Source of the DNA: Metridium senile
Lineage: Eukaryota; Cnidaria; Anthozoa; Actiniaria; Metridiidae
NCBI GenBank assembly: GCA_949775045.1
Contig: OX459098.1
Span: 18,794,781 to 18,858,780 of the forward strand
Direction: 5' to 3'
Length of the DNA: 64,000 nucleotides
In this document: positions 56,001 through 64,000 of the stretch, piece after piece
How the letters are laid out: every line of letters starts with the position of its first letter
Position numbering within the stretch: the stretch's first letter is position 1
Program-made: the position numbers and the translations under genes
The notes under the pieces: model-generated
Database searches by the model: none
Told to the model about the DNA's origin: nothing
Seen by the model: only the letters and a program-made list of their open reading frames with translations

Positions 56001-59000
56001 TGAACGTCTTTTTAAGTTGTCCATCATAATTGTTAACCGTCACACTTAAGGACTCTATTGGAGGAGGTGCTGCCTTTGTAATTGCATCTGCATTTCGATG
56101 CAAATAGTTAGACTTTCAAGTCTTCTTGGATAAAGATGATGAAATGGAAGCCCAATACTTCGCTCTCCACACATATTGTATAGGAAGGAAGTAAAAGCAC
56201 CAACACTCGACTTGGAGTAACTATAGGGTAAGAAGCTACCGGTTGTGTGGATAGGCCCTTCAATTCCAGTATTGAGGTGTGCTTTGTGGGATGTTTCCAT
56301 AAAGGTTGCTAGTCTATGGTACATTGTACGAAATCAACTATGGAAAACCCAAATGGATTTTACCTAGTACAGCAGGGGCGGATCCAGGGGGGTGCAGGGG
56401 TGCGCAACCCCCCTCCCCTGTGCTCAGACAACCATAAAGCTCGAAAATATTTTTTTCTTAAGTTATTGATATATTACGTCATTTCCTATTAGTGCACCCC
56501 CCTTAAAACAAATCCTGGATCCGCCCCTGTGCAGGGACTATTTAGACGAACATAGAAAAAACAACAGTTAAATATATACCATACAAACATTGTATATATC
56601 AATTTACCAAGAAATTTATCTGGCAAATTAATCATTAACTGCAGTAAAAGTGTCTCCTTCTCGACCATCACCCTAACACCATTTGTGAATGTTACAAAAT
56701 ATTTGGAAGTATTTGGTCTTCTTTTGATGAAGCCATTGGAAAACGGGATCCTCCCATCTCTGTCGAAGTCCCTTTCTCCTCCATTTACTGTTACCTCGAT
56801 ATCTCCAAGGTCGTTCAATTCAATCTATGAAAGTATATTTAGTCTATTAGTGTTTTTTTTTACCTCCTTGGAAAAGGTGAACTCGACATGTCTATAAGAT
56901 ATAAACACTTATTTCAAAACGACTGAAATTCAAAAGGAACTGTGGTTACGCATACAACAGATGCGAATGTCTTTTTCTATGGATTGCGAAGCACCATGTA
57001 ATTCATACATTATTATTTATTTTTTACTGATTGGGGCAGGACTGGTGCAATTAGTTGGTTTTCTACCTCCAAAAGATGGATGGTTAACGTATGCTATATA
57101 TTGGAATTGGTTTAGGTCGCAATTCATCAAATAGAAGGAGATTTGATAATTTAGGACAACTAGTCTAACCTGTACTGCATCAGATTCAAGTGATTTCATG
57201 GCAAACGCTGTGTACACAGTTGCATTGATTGATGTTCCATTAGTAATTGGCTTGATTTGTTCCATTCGTCCTTGCAGCATAAATTCATCATTAGAGATTT
57301 TGAGTACAATGTACTCCCCATAACCATTGAATGTGTATTGGACACCGTCTAGGGTAATCATATGAGGCTCGCCAAATGATGCAGCTAGAAAATACAAATA
57401 AAATGCTCAAACTTCATTTTTAGATATGCAACACTTTTAATCATTGTATACGTATTTCTTTAAGTAATACATTTCAATGCCTTTATCATTTCACAGCATA
57501 ATTTAATGTAGGGGATCCTACGTTGATGTCGATCTGGAACTTTCGGATGCAACGCAGGCTATATACATTTCTTTTTACATAAAACAATCTTCCTTTTCCA
57601 CTTTCATAACCAAGAAGCCCATGACACTGATGCCTGTGGAAAAGTCTAATCCCGTGCTTGTCTTGGTTGTTGATTCAATCGAATATCCGACCTACCTGGT
57701 CTTGGGAGTGTGTATTTTGTTCCATCATCAGAGGGGCGTTTCTTGTAGTATGTCTTGCACAGCCTTTTGCTCCAGTAACAACAGTCATAGTATGGCAAAA
57801 CATCTTGGAAGTAGTGAGTGACGTAGGGATAGTCTGCTTCATGGTGCACACGTTGAAGTGAACCACCATTATCTTCATAACCAACGAGTAAGTTACCCTC
57901 TTTGTTGTAGCAGCATCTCTGACCGAAGTTTTTAAGGCTGAAAAATATTGTGAAATTTGGAAACTAAGAAATTTGAAAATTTTGACATGACTAACTTCAA
58001 AGAGGACTTCTGTGAGATTTGAATTGAAAGTGCAGAAATTTTAAACAACTAGCCATCACATAAGACAGACAGACAGACAGATCGACCAAAAATCCTACCT
58101 TGGTGTGATTGTGATGTAACAGTGTTTTTCCTCTATTGCCATGCCAAAAAGCGGTAAAGGATCATTAGTTTTTCTGTACCTTCCGTCGTCCTCGTCAACT
58201 TTTTCTTTTGAAGGCGGACAAGCAAGTAGCTGGTTATCTGTATTTAAAAGTAAACTTTTAGAATTACTTTAATAATATCATGAATCACAATGGTCTTCAG
58301 TTTAGATACTTTGATAAACTTAGCATTTCCGTGTTGCGTCATTTTCAGCTATATACATCAATCCCATCTGATATTTTCCAATTCTATCCTATATGTTCAG
58401 CAATAAATAGCAATATTTTAAATTTAAAGTATAATATTATGACTCTCGTATTTTCAGATGTTAAACCAGCCTTTCCACGTGCGTCTCTCTTTAGCCATAT
58501 ATACAGCAATCTCGAGAAAAATGAAAACAGATTAAGCTGGATTTGTATGACAATAGAAATTACCTTTTAGGATTTCTGGGTCTGGCTGCTTAGCTGCCCA
58601 ATCTTTACAATAACGGGAACCCTTTTCGCTGGCGTGAGGCCATTTCAGAGCTTTACTCCACACCCACTCGTGTGAAGATTCTGATTGAGTTTTGTGTAAA
58701 ACACGCTTCACGACACGAAGAAATGAAGCAAATCTCTCCCTATTCAAAGATTATTTCTTCAGCACAGAATAAGAATGCCATTGCATGAAATGTTTGATAG
58801 CAACATCATGAACTGAGGTACGTATACGTAGCATTAACGTACAGCTCGATTCAAAATCGCTCTAGCTTTAAAGACAACCATCTATCCATCCATCCATACA
58901 TTCATACATTCATACATTCATACATACATACATACATATATCAGACACTACAGCATAAAAGTTATTTTGCAAGTGGGGTGTAACGTTTTTGGATGGAAAC

Positions 59001-62000
59001 TTGATCATGATTCCCCTTTGAAGATTGATATAGTCAAAGAAGGTATGTTTTACAATGTTTAAGTACCTATTTTGAAACTTCAACTCACCCTTTGCCGTCA
59101 ACTTCTTTTTCGTAAAGAACAACGTTTTCTGAAAGACTTGGAAGACTAGTGCCTGTAGCTTCCTCTTTTCTATCATTATCACTGATATTATAAAAACTGT
59201 GGAATTTCACTGTATCGTTTTTCAACACAAATCTGGCAATTTGAAGCCTAACACCCTCGCGTGAAGGTGTTAAAGCACTAAGACTCCAACGAATGTTTAA
59301 AGTGTTGGTGTTCATCCAAAGTGTTTGCACTTTTGGATTTTTCATCTCGAGCTCTTCCTGCGAAACTGTATCGAAGAAAAAGAAAGTAGTTACATAATAG
59401 TAGTGGTAACTGCAGTGAAAATGGTGGTGGTAATGGCAGTGGTAGTGGAAGTGGAAGTGGTAGTGACAGTGGTAGTAGTATGTGGTGGTAATGATTGTTG
59501 TTGGTAGTTGCTGGTTCTCCAATACACAAGGACCTTTAAAAGCCATCCCTGGTGAAATGTGAAATGAGCCCTAAATAGTAGAATCATCTAGAAATGGACT
59601 GGTCAGTCTGGAAAAGAACAATTAAAAATGGTGCTCACTTATTTGAGTAAACTAGCTAGCTAGCGAACGCAGGAAAGCAGCCGCCCAAACAGCTCCAAGA
59701 ACCTAAATGATCATAGCTGACTCTCTTGTAATTCTCTCAGCCGCCATACTCGTATATGCGAGTAGCAGCGACGGCGAATGGTAGTTGTAGTGTTAGTGGA
59801 AGTGGTAGTGGAAGTGGTATTGATAGTTGTAATGGTAATGATAATGGTAGTGGCAGTGGTATTGATAGTGGTTCCGTATTGGTAGTAGTAATGGAAGTAT
59901 TCAACATTCAAAAAACCGTTCCCCCTAAAACAACCTTACCGTAAAAGAATATTCCATGGTAAGGGAATGTTTTCCCGTTGTCACGTGATAACGACAAGGT
60001 TGCTTTGCCGATGAAATTAACCATTGGCGGTGTACATCGTACTTTAATCCTCGACATGTATACTCCAGGAGATAACGTGCCGTCAGCAAACCAGCAAAGA
60101 ATCGTATCTGTTTTATGAAAACACGGCCCAAAGACATTCAAATTGCGACCCCCAAACATGAGGACTTCGTAGTCACTGGAGGAAAAGGTCAGAAAGCCTA
60201 ACAGGAAAAACATGAGAAAAGAAAAGTATCTTTTATCATTTTACAGCCTTATAATAAACTTTAAAATCTGTGTCAACTACGTTTATTGTAGCATGTTTGT
60301 GGCATACTCTCGTTTTTTATCTATCGTGAGCAGGGTTTTCCGAAAGGTTGGCACACGTAGTTGTAACCAAATTGAGTAACATGACGCATACAAAGTGCAA
60401 GTGTTATATTTAAGAAATAGAAGACGATTTTCCGTGTTATATAGCCTGATCTAAACACGCGTGATATTGGGAGAACACGAGAGAGCGTAGGAAAAGCACG
60501 AGCCGTTAGGCGAGTGCTTTTCCAGCTCTCTCGTGTTCTCCCAACATAAGAATAGCAATTCTCAATACGCGCGCGCATGTTTAGATAGCCTCATCCAACA
60601 CGGTTTTTGACCAATCAGAGCGCGCGTACTATCTAGATTATTTTATAAGTAATGTTTACAAGATGAGTGGCCGTGTTGTATCAGCATATACAATCACAAG
60701 CCGAAGCGCGTGATTGTATAGCCGATACAACACGGACGCGAATGTTGTAAATTACTTGTGAAATCCTTTGTTATGCCAGTGAGGTTAATACAATGTGAAT
60801 GCAATGATCTAATTGCTGTACGCCTCAGCTTATTTTGATATCGGGGTAACAAAGAAAATGTACATGCATTGAAATGTATGTGGATGACTGGAATGTAATT
60901 TAAGTCTTTCATTGTATAGAGTAGAACAATACTATCTAGTTTTTGCACGCCTTGTTCTGTTTTCACTGTAAGCTTATGCAAATTTTGAGCTTCGAATGCT
61001 TGGAGTGTTCAATTCGCTTTTGACTTTTGTACAAGATGGCTGAATGTAATCACGGTGCTGGGAGCAGATTCCGGTAGCCGATGAGTGAGGAACAAGAGTG
61101 CAGTTTAGTGACAAGTACTATACTGTATCTAAAAACATCCAAGATTGTTGTTGGAGCTGTTAAGATCGATTTTTGAGGACTAGCAAAGGAGCAGAGTAGA
61201 TATATTTCCGAAATCTTTCCATGCAAAGTAAAGAACAGGAACAATTTGTAAGTAATGTTTTAGCAGCACCTTTGATTTCTGCATCTGATTCTTTGGTAGA
61301 AAACAAAAACAAAATCGGCCGAGGAAATGTTTGATCCTATATTTGATGAAATAGCAGATGAACTGCTAGCCACTATAGATTTTCCTGATAAGTGCGTCTT
61401 ATGTTGCAAATTTTGGAGGAGTAATTAATTTTATGTAACGCGTGAACCATAATTGTGAATTAAATTTGAGTTTACTTGATATAGATTACACTTTTAATGT
61501 TGGCTAGATACAAGCAGTAGTGATTGTATCTAATTTGCATTTCAGATACAAGTCACTAGTGGTTGTATCTAATTTATATTTCAGATACAAGTCACTAGTG
61601 GTTGTATCTAATTTATATTTCAGATACAAGTCACTAGTGGTCGTTGTATCTAATTTACATGCTCATTGTTTTAACCCCTGTTTTCCCTGACGATTATTCA
61701 AACCCTCCCCGTGCTTTAAGTTTGTATGGGCTTTACAAGGGTGTTCATGTGACTGATTTCTCATATCGGATTAGCTGGAAAGCTTATGAATTATCAATGA
61801 ATTTTACAATAAGCATTGTACAACAGACTAGGATCAGTGTTTATTTACCTGATTTACTGCACCCACCCTCTTCAATTTCGGCGTTATCAATTCTAAACAT
61901 CCATACTCCCGCCTTTGCCTTTTTCACATTTGTAGTATGAGGGAGGTCAAAGACACTGATGTTCCTTGGTTTTGTTATGCTGTAGGAGTAGTTACCATTT

Positions 62001-62413
62001 CCAGCGTTAAATCCACACTGTGAACAAAACAGTTTATCTTTTTACAGCTTAATCGTTGCATCATAAACCATATTTCACCGCGCTCTGTTAAATTGAATAC
62101 GTTTATAACTCATACACAATTCACACTGTGAATAGCATATTTTGGACCCCACCAACGAGTCGGTACAAAAAACATGAAATTCAACCAATCATCAAACACC
62201 GGAAGCCGGCTTGAATACAATAGGAGATTATTATCAAAAATGCTTGATTTCTTTTTTCAAACTTACCTCGGGTAGTACTCCTCCAAGACCACTTGAATTG
62301 GCTCCGCTGGCTGTTCCTGATGTCCATGTAATTTCGTTGTAGTTAAAGCGAACAAATGAATAACGACCATTTGTTATTATTATGGACTGGAACGTATTAT
62401 TAGTCATATCATT
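52764..62413 (-). CDS. Mucin-like membrane protein (NIDO-AMOP-VWD-Sushi), 5' end missing
   Basis: Fifteen exons join in phase into 1010 aa. In transcript order: 62413-62267, 62017-61849, 60197-59940, 59365-59089, 58739-58564, 58237-58099, 57937-57696, 57384-57170, 56824-56608, 55608-55483, 54831-54562, 54418-54248, 54124-53954, 53837-53667 and 53047-52764. Most junctions are phase 1. The domain order NIDO, linkers, AMOP, VWD, Sushi, transmembrane helix is that of mucin-4/SUSD2-like proteins and of coral mucin-like proteins reported from skeletal matrix and mucus. Location: type I plasma membrane, extracellular modules outside. Signal peptide and NIDO N-terminus were not found in 62414-64000. 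Several introns hold MITEs and microsatellites. Confidence 0.85.
53667..54418 (-). CDS. Three Sushi/CCP exons of the mucin-like gene
   Basis: Exons 54418-54248, 54124-53954 and 53837-53667 are each 171 nt, phase 1-1, and encode one four-Cys Sushi module: DCTPLSPEFPNGLM, HYTFKC, ISCNNGTWNGT, PICKG. The first two are identical at the DNA level; the third differs (DNGLMLRNDWNEGE, CDTNFV, PSCTG). Sushi modules commonly mediate protein binding; the copy number may vary between alleles. Confidence 0.85.
53866..54453. repeat. Perfect 294-bp tandem duplication carrying a Sushi exon
   Basis: Units 53866-54159 and 54160-54453 are identical as read, including intron sequence and the poly-T near the donor. 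The exon is symmetric, so duplication simply adds a module. Confidence 0.9.
54562..57384 (-). CDS. VWD domain exons and following Cys region of the mucin-like gene
   Basis: Exons 57384-57170, 56824-56608, 55608-55483 and 54831-54562 encode a von Willebrand D domain. It starts FGEPHMITLDGVQYTFNGYG (typical G-D/E-P-H opening), has a central DLGDIEVTVNGGERDF and ends GLLGFFDNNKENEFLLPNGT with HYDFGLKWAVD. The last exon continues with a helical region carrying the paired cysteines RRVCQGDVQCLVDA. VWD domains bind calcium and support assembly of mucin-type proteins. The TGG codon across the 55483/54831 junction confirms the splice. Confidence 0.85.
55697..56060. mobile_element. ~360-bp fold-back element in a VWD intron
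   Basis: The ends AGTCTTTAAGTG and CACACTTAAGGACT are inverted. Internal words GAGATATGGCCACTT and AAGTGGCCATATCTC pair, as do AAAATTTATTTTCAC-side segments. No coding content was recognised. Confidence 0.65.
56373..56529. mobile_element. 157-bp hAT-type MITE with CAGGGGCGGATCCAGG ends
   Basis: The terminal inverted repeats CAGGGGCGGATCCAGG and CCTGGATCCGCCCCTG match a terminus I know as widespread in animal hAT elements. The expected 8-bp target duplication is not intact. It lies in an intron of the mucin-like gene. Confidence 0.8.
57696..58739 (-). CDS. AMOP domain exons of the mucin-like gene
   Basis: Exons 58739-58564, 58237-58099 and 57937-57696 encode CKDWAAKQPDPEIL, then LLACPPSKEKVDEDDGRY, HCYITIT, then the strongly conserved QRCCYNKEGNLLVGYEDNGG, HHEADYPYVTHYFQDVLPYY and a DCCYWSKRLCKTYYKKRP finish. 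This is the full Cys pattern of an AMOP (adhesion-associated) domain. The donor of the 58099 exon is phase 2 and joins at SLKNFGQRCC. Confidence 0.88.
59089..60197 (-). CDS. Linker exons between NIDO and AMOP (IPT-like and beta-sandwich-like)
   Basis: Exon 60197-59940 encodes YEVLMFGGRNLNVFG, CFHKTDTILCWFADG, YMSRIKVRCTPPM and LSLSRDNGKTFPYHGIFF, reminiscent of an IPT/TIG-like immunoglobulin fold. Exon 59365-59089 encodes a Pro/Trp-spaced beta-rich stretch (TLNIRWSLSALTP, NDTVKFHSFYNIS) comparable to a fibronectin-III-like fold. Both assignments are by appearance only. Confidence 0.6.
59395..59900. repeat. GTGGTAGTGGAAGTGGTA-type simple repeats in a mucin-like intron
   Basis: Two degenerate (GGTAGT)n / (GGAAGT)n tracts at 59395-59510 and 59756-59895 share an intron. 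The Ser-Gly and Thr frames on either strand are artefacts. Confidence 0.8.
60467..60544. repeat. 78-bp palindrome with GCAC/GTGC apex
   Basis: The arms, TTGGGAGAACACGAGAGAGC and complement, close on 60496-60517, where GAGCCGTTAGGCGA lies between GCAC and GTGC. It is intronic in the mucin-like gene. Confidence 0.75.
60671..60735. repeat. 65-bp palindrome with AAGCCGAAGCGC apex
   Basis: The arms, CCGTGTTGTATC and ATACAATCAC with complements, close on the apex between TCAC and GTGA. It lies 126 bp after the preceding palindrome. Confidence 0.7.
61504..61655. repeat. 40-bp minisatellite, four units
   Basis: The units contain CAGATACAAGTCACTAGTGG and TTGTATCTAATTTATATTT. The first is diverged and the last shorter. 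They lie in the large intron between NIDO and the linker exons. Confidence 0.85.
61849..62413 (-). CDS. C-terminal half of the NIDO domain (two exons)
   Basis: Exon 62413-62267 encodes NTFQSIIITNGRYSFVRFNY, then ITWTSGTASGANSSGLGG. Exon 62017-61849 encodes CGFNAGNGNYSY and the closing AGVWMFRIDNAEIEEGGC. Together they form the classic second half of a NIDO (nidogen-like) domain. The N-terminal half must lie on exons further right. Confidence 0.85.
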
Positions 62414-64000
62414 CTGATGAAAAAAAATTAAATTATGATCAGTTTATAAAGGTGATGAAAGAATATGCAGTTTGTTTCATCACGGTCGCTCGACCCTGAT
62501 AGGGCTAAGTGAAACACTAGTACAGCAATCCGAACTTTATATTAGAACCTCTCTGATGTCGTCTTAGACAGATTTTTAGAAAAATGAATATAAAATAAGT
62601 AGATGCTCCGTTAAATGCGATTGTCTTCTACCGTTTTCCTTTCTAGAAGATTCTCTCTCGTTTCGATTTCTAACACAACAATGAAATCACCATGGCCATG
62701 AGAGAGACTCTGTGCCTGTTACGTTTTTCAAATATTAATTTATTTTAATTTCATTCACATTGTAGCATGTCTTTGCACCAAACTGTCATGAGGTACATGT
62801 GAGTAATAATATTTAATTATTTTTAAACTAAATTATACAATTTGAAATTCAGAGATACAATTATAAATCAGTAGAAAGTCTTCGCGTTTGTATACCAATC
62901 GCTTATTGAATAATCTCATTTGTTGAAAATTCCCGCTGGCAGCAGTAGAAATGGTAGTGTTTTGGACCAACACCTTGACCTTATTTACGTCCAACTAGGA
63001 AATCACTTAGTGAAATTACTGGAACATACAGGTTTATTCCTGGAGGGACACTGATGGTTAGAACATCCCCCTAGCTCATGAATAAGTTTATTTACCCTTG
63101 GCGTTCCCTTGTACTAGCTTAGGGAATGATTACTCTGCAAGTAGGTCACCTTAGCTGGAACGAGGTTAACCAAAATGTTCCTCTTAGTTTTTACTATGTT
63201 TTTTATATATATATATAAACATATTTTATTCAGATATTAACTCCAAGAGCAAGAGCTCATCGAGGGGGTCTATATATTATTTACAATACAGTAAATGAAA
63301 TGGAGTTTTAGGACTAGAACAAATTACATATAATAAAATTAATATAATACAATAAAGAAAAGCTTAAGTGAAGCAAAAAAAAGTTATTAAAGTATATGAA
63401 AGACAATAAACATTAAGTTAAATATATAAGTATAATTTCACGAAGAAAAACGGCTAGAGTCAATTACCACCGCAAAAAATAATGTTTTATTATCAGAAAA
63501 AGATATTTCATTTGAACCGTTTTACTGTATGTTCTCGCCATAGTAACTAAATACAATACAACTGAGAACATAGTTATATTTCTTTTCAAATGCTCCAGCG
63601 TTTATCGGTAAACACTAGATAATGAGTTTAGTCTTTTACGTAGCAACCAATGGGATTATTAGGTTTCGTCACGCGTTTTGGCCTTACTAGTCAAAACCTG
63701 TTTTTGCTAGCGATTGCCATATAAACGCGTACGCCATAAGATTCAATCACTTGTTCACTTGTATCACTTCTATCATTACCTGTGACTATCATATCAACTA
63801 CGAGTAAACTAGATGTAAGAGTTACTCTCTGATAATAAAGACTTGAAGTAACAAAGGTTTGGTTTTTGTTTCACTACTATCCAGTTACAGTTCAGCCGGA
63901 GCGTTGTGCTCCTTGCCCCCTGCTAATAATAATAAGGTTTATTTAGACATGATACTTTCGCAACTTAAACTTTGAATTACAGTATTATAGTAATCATATA
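62414..64000. other. Intron or upstream flank of the mucin-like gene; LINE-tail-like DNA
   Basis: No upstream NIDO or signal-peptide exon was recognised. Stretches at 63190-63500 and 63910-64000 are AT-rich, with TAATAATAATAAGGTTTATT-type words common in reversed LINE 3' tails, but no protein remnant supports this. Confidence 0.35.

Noticed and set aside
56055..56324. 89-aa minus ORF within a mucin-like intron, considered as an extra exon
   Set aside because: Flanking exons already join in phase and match the VWD order; no family resemblance or good splice sites were seen.

Overview
The window looks like nuclear DNA of an anthozoan cnidarian (stony coral or sea anemone type). The evidence is AT-rich, intron-dense DNA with GT-AG introns, secreted mosaic proteins built from PAN, EGF, NIDO, AMOP, VWD and Sushi modules, and a very high load of palindromic non-autonomous DNA elements, tRNA-derived SINE pieces and non-LTR retrotransposon 3' ends. 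There is no bacterial or viral gene organisation. The species assignment is inference. All gene models were built by hand from reading-frame and splice-phase agreement.

Plus strand, 1.9-44 kb: three related secreted-protein genes in tandem. Each starts with a 76-nt signal-peptide exon that ends in phase 1, followed by one PAN/Apple exon and one to three EGF-like exons, and then a different single-exon C-terminus. Gene A (1915-8584, 338 aa) and gene B (13462-20562, 359 aa) end in a shared domain of about 145 residues that I cannot name; its signature is R-I-W-F-G-(E/Q)-D-L. Gene C (33970-43189, 346 aa) is almost identical to gene B at its 5' end but finishes in an unrelated beta-sandwich-like domain with a [10 protein letters not shown] start. 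The last 75 bp of gene C, including its stop codon, have been amplified about eleven-fold just downstream.

Between genes B and C (26.2-32.0 kb) is a spliced replication protein A large-subunit-like gene. It has a C4 zinc ribbon but two apparent frameshifts, and its intron is filled by nested inverted-repeat elements. At 39.2-40.3 kb, inside the last intron of gene C, lies a degenerate minus-strand copy of a CXC-tailed repetitive cnidarian protein family.

Minus strand, 62.4 to 52.8 kb: the 3' fifteen exons (1010 aa) of a membrane mucin-like gene in the order NIDO, linker domains, AMOP, VWD, three Sushi, transmembrane segment and short tail. Two of the Sushi exons sit in a perfect 294-bp tandem duplication. 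The 5' end of this gene was not found and probably lies beyond the right edge.

The rest is introns and intergenic DNA dominated by repeats: microsatellites, minisatellites, fold-back elements flanked by TTAA or TAA, and a set of unrelated palindromes that share the same apical hairpin design. The last item and the gene B/gene C domain swap are the most unusual signals here. All three tandem proteins and the mucin-like protein are predicted to act at the cell surface or in the extracellular matrix or mucus; no direct partnership between them can be shown from sequence.
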